From assembly GCA_036250195.1 (NCBI GenBank), contig JAVHZZ010000010.1, positions 80,459,257 to 80,523,256 on the forward strand: DNA of 64,000 nucleotides, written 5' to 3'. Below are positions 43,887 through 54,559 of the stretch, in pieces. The DNA comes from Mixophyes australis. Lineage: Eukaryota; Chordata; Amphibia; Anura; Limnodynastidae. The translations under genes were made by a program, and so were the position numbers. How positions within the stretch are numbered: position 1 is the first letter of the stretch; every line of letters begins with the position of its first letter. The notes below the pieces were generated by a model that was not told where the DNA came from, made no database searches, and worked only from the letters and a program-made list of their open reading frames with translations.

Positions 43887-43925
43887 CAGTTGTCTGCTGC
43901 ACTGAAAAGACGGATGAAATTTGAC
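43887..43925 (-). CDS. MUC5AC/MUC5B-like: Candidate upstream coding exon of the mucin (39 bp)
   Basis: A strong polypyrimidine tract and CAACAG acceptor precede 39 bp that end in a GTAAGG donor. The exon starts with 2 nt of a codon and ends with 1 nt, exactly the phase needed by the next exon at 40,933. It would add QISSVFSVQQTT before [11 protein letters not shown]5 genes typically have one or two short linker exons between the signal-peptide exon and VWD1, so its size is plausible. There is no conserved domain to confirm it. Confidence 0.4.
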
Positions 43926-44097
43926 CTGTTGAATAAAGAAAAAAGAATTTACATTTCAACAAACAAAAAAAATATTATTTTTTACCAACAGTTGTTGGTA
44001 GCTCTCAGGAAAGAAATCCACAGAGCTACAAAGCGGTTATTTATTCTTACATGCCCAGCAGAAGTGCTAAATGGGTGAAGTACAGACTCTCTAAGCG

Positions 44098-44290
44098 CAG
44101 GGTTTCCCAAACCCAGTCCTCAGGGCTCCCCAACAGTGCAGGTTTTCTGGTTCACATGTGACATAATTAGGACCCCCTGTGGATCTGTTACAATGTGTCA
44201 GTCAGTAATGAATACACCTGTGCTCCAGCAAGGAGATATGGAAAACCTGCACTGTTAGGGAGCCCTGAGGACTGGGTTTGGGAAACCCTG
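44098..44290. mobile_element. hAT MITE (CAGGGTTTCCCAAAC ends)
   Basis: Perfect terminal inverted repeats CAGGGTTTCCCAAACCCAG and complement, extended by CAGTCCTCAGGGCTCCC. Flanks CTCTAAGC / CTCTAAGG give an almost perfect 8-bp duplication. Same family as 48,372-48,555. Confidence 0.88.
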
Positions 44291-44414
44291 CTCTAAGGAA
44301 TGAAGCTCTACTCTAATAATTATAGTACAGTAATTTCCTCTTGAATAAATAGTGAATGCTGTTCTATCTCTGTACCTAAAATTTTACCATGCACCCGAGT
44401 GCTTAAACAGCGAG

Positions 44415-45212
<798 letters not shown>

Positions 45213-45249
45213 TCATCTCTTTATTTCTCTTCTTCACTTTCTTAATCTC

Positions 45250-46570
45250 TCTCTCTGCAAACTAGACAAAAAAACTTTATATGTAGGTCTCAGTCATCAT
45301 GGAAACTCACCCTGTGCACTAAAAAAGGTTAGCATTGTTGAAAGGGAGCATATTGCTAACCACATGCCCCTCTGAGTCCCCATTTTTTCTTATGTTCAGT
45401 CACCTCAGCAGGTACTGAACCTAGATATATTCAGAGGAGGTGCAGCTCTTCTTTCCCTCGGCTCAGTCTTTTTATAGAAAAAAAAGTCTACACCCTAGGT
45501 CACATCAGAGCAGAGGTGAAATGCATTGTGGGAGGATTTTGGTGGGGACCAACCTGAGTAAGCTCGTTTCTCAGACTCTTTTGAGCATGACCCAGGATGT
45601 TTGCTCTTTGGTGGATGGATGAAATTTACTTTCACAAGGAAAGTATTGAAGGTGACAATGTGTCAATGACATTTTATGAGACAAGCATAACAAATTAGCA
45701 GGCTATGTTTAGTTTGCTGTGAGTAAAATCCATAGATCTTTTTAAAGTAGACTTGAAAGGAAGGATCTGGGTCAGAGAAATACATATTTGAAATGACCCA
45801 ATGCTAAATGCATCAGACCTGGTATATATCTATATGATTAGGAGACTATTAGATTTTTACTTATACTTAGATTAAACTTTGGGCTTTGGCCAAATTGGAT
45901 ACCCCATTATAGTAAGAGATAGTCTTACATGGAAAAGGAAAAATTAAAACTAAATAAAAACAAAACACTGTGCTTGTGTTATTAAATGTATACATCAATA
46001 CACGCCTAGAGCCTAGTTTATGTTTTGTGTTACCTTAAGCTCTTTAACTTCTTATTTGTATATCTGCCATGCTCAAACTACTCCAATTTTTCTGATTAGA
46101 GCATTCAAATAAGGCAATACACCGTTCTACTCAAACCATACCGCAATCTGTATGTATCATGCCAATTTCTAGTAAGGACATGTCCCTTTTAGCTGCTGGA
46201 AATAGAAGCTGTCATGGAGAAATCTGTGCTGTTGGTAGATATGCCAAAAATCCCTATATGGTGTTGCTTTACTGTATTTATGTGTAGCTGGGTCATAGAA
46301 CAAAAATGAAGAAAATAAGGAATAATAATTAAAAGTGTACGCCTCTTAAATCTTTCATTTAAAATATGTAATCTGTAGGTCTTCCAATACACCGGCAGAG
46401 CCATGAGAACAGATCTTATTGAACAGATCTGGCCATTTCTTCCCAGAACAGAACGGTTGTATTCTATGCCAGTCAAAAGATGGCAACAAAGGGATCCTCC
46501 AAAGGATTTCCCACCCATCTGGATTTGCAGCACTTGTTTACTAAAATTACTAAATTGACAACTAGAGTCA
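45250..46570. other. Intergenic or upstream sequence, nothing recognised
   Basis: AT-rich, no coding motifs, no clear repeat family or RNA gene. Confidence 0.4.
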
Positions 46571-46582
46571 ATTAATATAATG

Positions 46583-46795
46583 CAGGGGCGCACGGAGGAT
46601 TTTTATGGGGGGGTTTCCTCCACCCCCGAAAAAAAACAAAAACCTAGAGAGCTGCCACGCATGCGCGGCAGCTCCGGTTCGGCTGCACTATACTATACAG
46701 CAGCCGCGGCGCTGTCAAAGAAGCATCCACGGCGGTGCTGTGTGCAATACAGCACCACCGTGGACGCTTCTTAGACAGCGCCACTAAACTTACTG
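46583..46795. mobile_element. Truncated hAT-type MITE (CAGGGGCGCACGG end)
   Basis: Left end CAGGGGCGCACGGAGG, then an internal hairpin (GAAGCATCCACGGCGGTGCT and complement). No matching right end is present, so it is truncated. Confidence 0.55.
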
Positions 46796-47109
46796 ATCAT
46801 CCAAACATGGCGTCATCCTGTATATTTAATAAAATGGCGCTGAGCTTAGAATAGAATGTATGTTACTCTTCTTATTTCCGATAGGATGGTACCATTTGCA
46901 TGTTAGCCAATAAGATGCATTTGTGTATATGTATCATGATTTATATATTTGTATGATAACCAATAATAATGGCTCCATAATGGGAACAACATCGCAATGT
47001 TCAACATAAATCACTACAAAGATGGTGCAGCCCATTGACTATCAAGTCATATTTACCTTTGTTTTCAATAGTAAACTGATCAATGTATCTACTATGGCTT
47101 AGATCAAGA

Positions 47110-47600
47110 TTTCACAAGTTTATTTTTACTGTGCAAATCTTAGTGGCGTCTGTGTGTGTGTGTGGAAAAAAAAACCAAGTTGCAGCGCCACCTGCTGGGC
47201 AGAGTTATACACTGACCTACTAAATTCTTAGTGTGTGGGGGAAAAAAAATTCAAAAAGGGCTGAAATTTGGTAGGGCTCAAACTCATTTTCGTGAGGTAA
47301 TTTTACCTCATGAACACACATGTGTAGAGGGGTGCGTTAGTGTGTGTGTGTGTGTGTGTGGAAAAAACTATTTTCTCAGAAAGGGCTCATCCAATTGACC
47401 TGAAATTTGGTATACTGACATTATTTGATAAAAAAATTAGAATAGTCAAGTCAGTTAACTTCCATCATCCCCCCTTCCCCCCGTGGGAGGGGTAGTAAAG
47501 GCTAAATTTACGAGTTGAAGGGTCAAACTCATTTTCGTGAGGTAATTTTACCTCATGAACACACATTAAAAAGGCTGCTTGTGTCGGGAAGTAACGCTCT
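47110..47600. repeat. Unclassified dispersed repeat with direct repeats and GAGGTAATTTTACCTC palindrome
   Basis: The segment TCAAACTCATTTTCGTGAGG followed by TAATTTTACCTCATGAACAC occurs twice (about 47,278 and 47,524). Each includes the perfect palindrome GAGGTAATTTTACCTC. GTGTGTGTGGAAAAAA also occurs twice. It could be part of a Helitron-like or other element; not resolved. Confidence 0.55.
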
Positions 47601-47707
47601 TTCCCTGAGGAGGCCTGGGCTAGGCCCAAATGCATGACAAGAACCTTTTTAAGACCTTAAGTAGCTTGATTTGACTAGAATGCATGAGTATCATGCACGG
47701 GTTAACT

Positions 47708-47708
<1 letters not shown>

Positions 47709-47783
<75 letters not shown>
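47709..47783. repeat. (TA)n(CA)n(TA)n microsatellite
   Basis: TA repeats flank a short CACACA core, forming a self-complementary run. Confidence 0.93.
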
Positions 47784-48371
47784 ATGTTATATATAATGTT
47801 ATTTTAATTCCCTGTAGCTTTTTCTCTGTCACGCAATGTTTGCTGAACATTTGTGTTATTTTTCTTTAAAGGTGCTAGAGATGACCCCTGTTGCCACAGG
47901 CACATTGCTTTTCTGTTTCCCATTGCTACTTTATACTGCTGGAATTCATCCAAGACAAATCTTATAGTCACTTACCATAAACAATCATCTCTATGCACGA
48001 AATGTAAAACATTTTCCATTGACTTAGGTTCAGCAAAGTTACTCCACTTCCACAAGCCAGACATAAACTCCAGAAACCTTGTGTGGTTCCAGTCTTATTG
48101 TGAATAGCATTCAGACTGGTATTTAGACAGCTTGGTAGGGTATTATTTGACTTAATAAGAGATATATTGCAGTGCAGTCTGTACAGAATTGTAAATGAGG
48201 TGGGCATATTGCTCCATTTTTTGGACACATAGAAATTGGTCAGATAATTAATTGTATGCCTAGCTAACTACTTCGTAACATATATATCAATACATGTCTG
48301 TAGGAAGAGAAATAAGATGTTATGTGCAAAATAGCATGTATCCATTTATTGTACTGAAGATCTATGTAAAC

Positions 48372-48555
48372 CACTGGTTCACAACTCCAGTCCTCAGGGA
48401 CCCCTAACAATGCAGATTTTCCATATCTCTTTGCTGGAGCACAGGTGTATTCATTACTAACTGACACATTTTGAAAGATCCACTAATTATTTCACTTGTG
48501 ACCTGGAAAATCTGCACTGTTAAGGCTCCCTGAGGACTGGAGTTGGGAAACACTG
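48372..48555. mobile_element. hAT MITE (CACTGGTTCACAACTCCAG ends)
   Basis: Terminal inverted repeats ACTCCAGTCCTCAGGG and CCCTGAGGACTGGAGT, perfect 8-bp duplication ATGTAAAC (48364-48371 and 48556-48563). Confidence 0.88.
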
Positions 48556-48581
48556 ATGTAAACCATAGACCCAGCGCTCAC

Positions 48582-48648
48582 CTGTAAGAGAGGCTGGGTT
48601 TCGGGAGTTGAGTGACAGGCAAGGAGCCACCAGCATAGAGGCTACCAT
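48582..48648 (-). CDS. Speculative signal-peptide exon
   Basis: On the minus strand an ATG opens a 67-bp reading frame beginning MVASMLVAPCLSL, with a short hydrophobic stretch, and ends in an ACAG|GTGAGC donor in phase 1. That phase would splice to the candidate exon at 43,925. The start context is ordinary and the site lies only 27 bp from a hAT MITE. It may be chance; no promoter was recognised. Confidence 0.18.
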
Positions 48649-48659
48649 GGGTACTGAAA

Positions 48660-49839
48660 ACTACACCTCCCATACCTGAGGAGTAAGAGAGGAGGAAGTA
48701 GGTCAGAGCCCATTAAATGGGGAAAGATTGATGCCAAACTGGTCCAGAATGAGTCCAGTACCAGCCCAGATGGAGTCTGGAACTGTTCCAGTTATTCGCA
48801 GAATATCCTTTTCCATTTCATTTGTTCCAGTTTCTTGCTATTGACATTACAATTGTATCACAGCCTATAGAAGAGAGTCATTGTAGAACCATCTAGGCCT
48901 TTGATCCATGTTTCAATAGCCGTCCAGATTACTAGAACTGGTCAGTGTCCATGGCAAGTGTGTATAACCCGCTACATACTGCACAGCACCATACACAGGA
49001 CTAAGCACCAGAACTCTTGGCCATCTAAGCTAGAGGTTTGGCATTGCAGTGCTATACACTGCTGTGGCTGCTACTCCCCTCATTTATTGCACTTATTTGT
49101 TTTTTATTATTATTCAGGGAGTAACTACCCTCATTATTGTGTACCTATCAAATATTACATATGTTGTCTTCATCCGCATAAGTACTACTGTTGGGATTGC
49201 AAACCCCATAATATTTATGGTATATAATATTTATTTTGTCTTCAGAGTTCTTCATTGGCTTAATTATTTATATGTTGCTACCATATCTTGTTATAATTCA
49301 GAGGGAGTTTATGCTGAGTTTATATTCTTGGTTCTAGTTTTTCATTCGGTCATCCATGTTTTCTTAATGAGACATGGATATAAATCAGGGTGTGTGCCCA
49401 TAGGTTTGATTGAGGGTGCTGCACAATATAAAAGTTTACTCCCAAACTAGTGATTTTAGCAAACATTGTGTTGCTTAATATGGTACTGCTCTACTTTCTA
49501 GACAGCTAGAATAACTATGACAGTCCTTAGTGAATAGTGTTACTAAGAGTACTGCAATTGCTGAATCTGCCATTTCACCAATGTTATTACTGCTTGTCAT
49601 TGCTATATCTTGTCATCATTGATTGCCATTATTCAGTGCCATTGTTCAGTTAATCCTTGTCATTACTATTGTATCATTGTTGTTTATATTTCATGGTTAA
49701 GTTGATCTCAACATCTTTAACCATACAAGAGACTATTTTTGTTTACCCTTTATTTATTGGCTTGTTTATGGGCTATTTTATAAACGTGCCAAGTGGCTTT
49801 TTATCTCTTTCCTGTTGTGTGTTTGTTGGGTTGAGTACG
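48660..49839. other. Upstream sequence, nothing recognised
   Basis: Open frames at 48,901-49,450 show no conserved motifs. No repeats were identified beyond short runs. Confidence 0.4.
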
Positions 49840-50335
49840 TGTTAACGGGGACTAGAACCCCAACACGCTTCAGACCTACACCAAAATTACAATTGCAGCA
49901 AAAAACGAATCCAATATAAAGAGACTTACCTGAAAACCGAAGATCCAGCTTTCAGACGGCAACGCATGCAGACAAGCAGTCATTCCGATGAGGCAGCTGT
50001 CCGGCACTTCACTTTTACGTCAGTGCGCCGTACATTAATGTTAATTTAAAGCGGCAATGTCTGGACCCCGCAGGCTAAGGGTTTAAACAGTTAGCCTGTG
50101 GGGTCCAGACATTGCCACTTTATATTAACACTAATGTACTGCACACTAACGTGAAAGTGAAGTGACGGACATCTGCCTCATCGGAATGACTGGCTGTCTG
50201 CATGCGCTTCCGTCGGATCGTCGTTTTTCAGGTAAGTCTCTTTATATTGGATTAATTTTTGCTGCAATCAGAATTTTGGTGTAGGTGTGAAGCCTGTCGC
50301 GGTTCTTGTCACTGTTAAGACGATTCCCAACATGT
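49840..50335. mobile_element. Long palindromic element with splice-donor consensus in each arm, copy 2
   Basis: About 210-bp arms: CACCTACACCAAAATT-type outer part, ATCCAATATAAAGAGACTTA followed by CCTGAAAA, and a central hairpin GGGGTCCAGACATTGCC. Each arm read outward carries CAGGTAAGTCTC. Related in layout and in short segments to 27,823-28,248. Confidence 0.8.
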
Positions 50336-50549
50336 TTGTTATCGTCAGTCATTTATAAGGAGTCAGGCAGGGATTTCCAGAGAGAACCGGTGGTAGACCT
50401 TGCCAGGATCAGCAAACCCGAACAGACAACACTACTCAGTTTGAGGGACTGCATTTGAGAAATTGAAAAATAGATGAGATTTCCCTAACTGTGAGATTTA
50501 CCACCCCTTCAGGTACGGTAAGGTACTCAGCGCAGCAGGGATATAGGAT

Positions 50550-50733
50550 AGGTGGCAGTGTTTAGAGCTGAAAGAGAAATAATAGGGCTGGCAGTGTTCT
50601 TAAAAGTCTCCAGTCACATTCTACTGTGCCACAGTTTGCCCAGAAACAGGAGAGGTGGCAGTGTTCAATGTTCAACAGAAATAATAGGGCTGGCAGTGTT
50701 CTTAAAAGTTTCCAGTCACAGTGTGCTATCGAT
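50550..50733. repeat. Two-copy tandem repeat (about 102 bp) preceding an ORF relic
   Basis: AATAATAGGGCTGGCAGTGT followed by TCTTAAAAGT.TCCAGTCACA occurs at 50,578 and 50,680. It ends at the ATG of the hAT ORF relic. Confidence 0.8.
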
Positions 50734-51225
50734 ATGGATTCCCATCAGTCCACAGAAGACATGGGGCACCAAGCAGTTGCTGGCACCAGTCATAATGACT
50801 GGCTGATCTACGTCATCTGCTAAAGCCTATGTTAAAGTGCATAGTGTTTTCAAGTCAGGGAAACAAAAATGTAAAAAAACACCTTTTACCTTGGTAAAGA
50901 AAAAAACACCTGTAATCAAGTCAAAATTAACTGCAGAAAAACATAAAATTGCCAACATGACATTCTACACACGCAGGAATCAGGCCTTCACCTTTCTGTA
51001 TGAGTGCTAGTTATGCAACTATCAGTGAGGCATCTCCTTGTAAGGTCAGTTATGGTAATGCAAGACCTTGTCATTCAGACTCAAAAAGTGGTGCCAACAT
51101 ACTTTTAAGTGTAAAAGTCAAGCTGGAAAAAAAGTGAAAAGCAGAAGAAACTGTATGTTCAGATTCAGAAATGACACAAATCCTGAGGAGAGTCTATCCA
51201 CAAGTGCTATGTGTAAGCCTGACCT
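50734..51225 (+). pseudogene. Decayed homologue of the hAT-element ORF
   Basis: Begins ATGGATTCCCATCAGTCCAC, like ATGGATTCAAAGCAGTCCAC of the ORF at 10,651. It keeps AAAATTGCCAACATGACATT, CTACACACGCAG, AGGCCTTCACCTTT and GAGAGTCTATCCA in the same order as that copy. Stops and indels break the frame. It runs directly into the NSMCE2 copy. Confidence 0.75.
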
Positions 51226-51249
51226 TTCTGATACTGTACTCATAAACAA

Positions 51250-51903
51250 GATCTGATATACTCATGTCAGAGTGATCACAGACAATTTTTGGACACCTGG
51301 CGGATTTACCCTTCTGAAGTTTGTTTTCAATCATCCTTTCAATTGCTTCTCTCTTGTACGTGTGATCACATACTTTGTTTTTCACTGGGCTCATCACCTC
51401 CAAGTGTGTTATAGGACAAGTGAAATTCGCAGTGCTCTGGGTGACTGTGATCTCATCTTCATCTTCCAAAGTTTAGTCTGCAGGGACCGATGACACACAC
51501 ATTTGTTTTCTCAGGTCTCTTAGCTGTTCTCTCTAAATTGGACATATTTATCGTCCTGCCTCAGGGCCTCCTCTGTATTATTCTTCTGAAGCGCAATGTA
51601 TCTCTCGTGTACAAGCTCTCTTAAATCCAGGATCTCATCCGGTGGGTCATCTTTTAACTTAAGTACGTTCTCCTGAACTGCATCTATATAATGGTTTAAA
51701 TCTCTGTTCAATGCACCATATTCCAAAATGACAGATTCCATGCTGCCCACATGTTCCAGGTCATAGTCTGGCTGAGGCAGATCTAATGCCACTCCAGCTG
51801 TAATATCCATTCCTGTGTCTACATAAGTTTGGTTCTTCAGAGATGAGTGGGAGGTGTCCACAGAGGATAAGCAGATTAAAGATGCAACACGAGCAGACAT
51901 GGT
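51250..51903 (-). pseudogene. NSMCE2: Intronless broken copy of NSMCE2 (SMC5/6 SUMO ligase)
   Basis: Minus-strand translation shows the N-terminal helical part (SSLKNQTYVDTGMDITAGVA, YGALNRDLNHYIDAVQENVL, LVHERYIALQKNN) and then the SP-RING (NFTCPITHLEVMSPVKNKVC, DHTYKREAIERMIENKLQKG, CPKIVCDHSDMSISDL). All exons are fused without introns. Near 51,525 a 2-bp GA duplication shifts the frame, and an in-frame TAA follows before EDEDEITVTQS. The 3' end is lost after ISDLVYE and there is no poly(A) trace. NSMCE2 normally binds SMC5 and sumoylates targets in DNA repair; this copy cannot encode that product. Confidence 0.9.
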
Positions 51904-52079
51904 TTAATAATGTAGAGTTCATTGACAGCACTGTTGGGCTTAAGGAGGCAGCTTTAGCTATTGGTAGCTTGTTTTGTGGGTGCCCAAACAATCCAAGCAC
52001 TTCAGCCACACCCAAATGTGCCTTAAATAGGCTTGATGGACAGCTGCTATGACAATAAGGCAATATTTTGAAACAAAAC

Positions 52080-52260
52080 CAGAGAAAAAACAAGCCAGCG
52101 CTCGGTATATCCCATATTATATATGGTACCAACTGCGTGGCAATAAGCCCGTGCTTGGTATATCCCATATTGTATATGGTACCAGCTGTGTGGCAATATA
52201 AATGCCCATATATGTATACAAAACAAAAAATGGAGATAAACAAGGGGGACAAGTAGTGGA
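52080..52260. repeat. Two tandem copies of a 60-bp unit
   Basis: The unit contains GCTCGGTATATCCCATATTA then TATATGGTACCAACTGCGTG and GCAATA, repeated with few changes. The TATCCCATAT.ATATGG.ACC part is partly palindromic. Confidence 0.75.
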
Positions 52261-53005
52261 CCCATGGCGTCCTTGGACCTCACAGCATTGGCCTGCACAG
52301 ATGAGCAACTAGTACTGGGTGTGACACGTATAGACACCAATGAAAGTCCTCCTCAAGTCACACAACGATCACTATCGGGTAAATATCATCATACCCTAAT
52401 ACTTGCATTAACTATTCCAAAAAATGTTACTGCTGTGAAGAAATAAATGTAACTACACAAGTAAACACTTGTTAAAACATAGTCTTTGATGTCATCAAGT
52501 GATTATACGTTGCCAAGTCATGATTTTGAAATTATTACAAATACAATTGCATAGAAACATCATAATTTTATCAACACAACATACAGTCATGTAGTTATTA
52601 TGCATTATCCATAAAACACTATCAAGCTTAAGATACTACTATACTACTCAACTTACACTATATATTTTCAGTGATTATTCCTTGGAGAATACCAAATTAA
52701 AGAACTTCCTCCATATAGTTGCCATAAAGACTGTGTTTGCCAAAACAGTAGTTTGCACTTTACCGATCTTGTCTATTAATTTTTTTTGTGTGGTTTGAAA
52801 ATGACCCTACATATACACACAAGTCACAAATTGTATGCATTTGACATGTTAAAATAGTAATGTGTGTAAAGAAGTTTAATAGTAAACAAATAAACACATG
52901 TGATGTAAATACTAAAAAAAAGTTGAATCTTTATTTTATGACCAATATAAAAGAAAGAAATGCCAAAATATAAACTGAGAGGTTCCCTGGGTTGGCAATT
53001 GATAA

Positions 53006-53006
<1 letters not shown>

Positions 53007-53058
<52 letters not shown>
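53007..53058. repeat. (AAT)n microsatellite
   Basis: About 17 AAT units without interruption. Confidence 0.95.
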
Positions 53059-53060
<2 letters not shown>

Positions 53061-53559
53061 CTTTGCTTTTTTTGCTTGTTGTTACTGAAACACATGTGTA
53101 AAAGTTTTACCTACCTCTTTAAGAATGGCTACAAGTGTCTTAATTAGAAAATAAAATGACACAATAGATTATGTTCTTCCATATTGTTGTTTGATGACTG
53201 TTGTCAGTTGTGCAGGTGAATTGGCAATCATGCCATTAGATTGTGAGATGCAATGCCATGTTTGGTCATCACTATCTTTCATAAGTCGCACCTGCCCTGG
53301 AGCGGGTGCAAAGCATACATCTGAAAACAAACGTAGTTATGACAAAACCAGGATTGGAATAACCTCCGTTTCTGGGCATGTGCGGTACAGAATCACGCAA
53401 GATATAAAAATGGACGTACGTCCACACATGAATTAAGCCCATAATGGCTTAATTGCCTATATATCAAATAGAAATGGTCCAATTTAATTCTAAAGGCCAT
53501 ATTAAAGTCATTTAGCATGCACATACGATTACAGAGACAATGTACCAGTTAAAAACATG

Positions 53560-54530
53560 TACAGATTACTCTAGGGTAGAATATAGGGATGGTCCAGAGT
53601 GTTGCACCTACAGGTCAAAGCTCAAAAAGGCAAAATCATACACTTGGGTCTAAAAAAAACAAAAGTTAATAAAGTAGTAATTGCACAAAAATAACAACTA
53701 CTGTGGATGAAAGGGATCTAGGAGTTACTATCTCAGGTAACGTAAAGGTAAGCAGACATGGTAGGTAAGTAATGGGGAATGTTAGTTTGCATAGGAAGAG
53801 AAATAAGTGGCAGAAAGACAGAGGTGGTGATGCTTGTATGAAGCTAATTAGGGAGATCACCTAAATTATTGATTGCACAATGAAGGATTACTATAATGGT
53901 GTCTGTCCTATCACAAATCTTACTAGGAATGGCTATAGGACCTGGATATGTATAGCAAGGAGATGTGGGATATCATCATCATCACCATTTATTTATATAG
54001 CGCCATTGATTCCGCAGCGCTGTACAGAGAACTCATTCACATCAGCCCCTGCCCCATTGGAGCTTACAGTCTAAATTCCCTAACATGCACACACACAGAC
54101 AGACAGACTAGGGTCAATTTTGATAGCTGCCAATTAACCTACTAGTATGTTTTTGGAGTGTGGGAGGAAACCGGAGCACCCGGAGGAAACCCACGCACAC
54201 ACGGGGAGAACATACAAACTCCACACAGATAAGGCCATGGTCGGGAATTGAACTCAGGAACCCAGCGCTGTGAGGCAGAAGTGCTAACCACTAAGCCACC
54301 GTGACTGAAGCTTTCCAATATATTAAGGGTTTTAACAAGATACAGGAGGAACAAGACTAATAGAAATAGAGTACATGCAGTAAAGCTTAAATTAGGTTGG
54401 ATTTGCGGAACAATTTGTGTAATAGGTGGAAGATGATACTGCATGGCACAGATATTAGGTTATCTTAAATCCGATAAACATCTAAGGATTAAACAACGTC
54501 TGAGTTTAAAATTGGAAGACTAGATGGACA
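53560..54530 (+). pseudogene. Decayed non-LTR retrotransposon (LINE) relic split by a SINE
   Basis: Plus-strand fragments read VDERDLGVTIS and, after the SINE, FQYIKGFNKIQEEQ. These resemble the C-terminal region of LINE ORF2 (..RDLGV.IS.., ..F..IKG..). Multiple stops. The SINE at 53,971-54,305 is inserted within it. Family assignment (CR1/L2-like) is tentative. Confidence 0.4.
53971..54305 (-). mobile_element. tRNA-derived SINE, inverted
   Basis: Starts with inverted (ATC)n tail, TTTATTTATATAGCGCC, the CAGCGCTGTACAGAGAAC segment and ends with the inverted A-box region CTAAGCCACCGTG. Near full-length. Confidence 0.9.
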
Positions 54531-54559
54531 GTGATGATTTATATGCCATCAAATTCTAT

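Noticed and set aside
43861..44078. 69-codon plus frame (MNEGPYQLSAALKRRMKF)
   Set aside because: No family recognised; the minus strand of the same interval holds splice signals of the candidate mucin exon.
47968..48228. 86-codon minus frame ending in a GTAAGT donor, considered as signal exon
   Set aside because: The end is in phase 1, but the sequence before the donor is not signal-peptide-like and the hydrophobic part is too far upstream.
52047..52340. Frames of 60-160 codons on both strands after the NSMCE2 copy
   Set aside because: No conserved motifs; part is the 60-bp tandem duplication.
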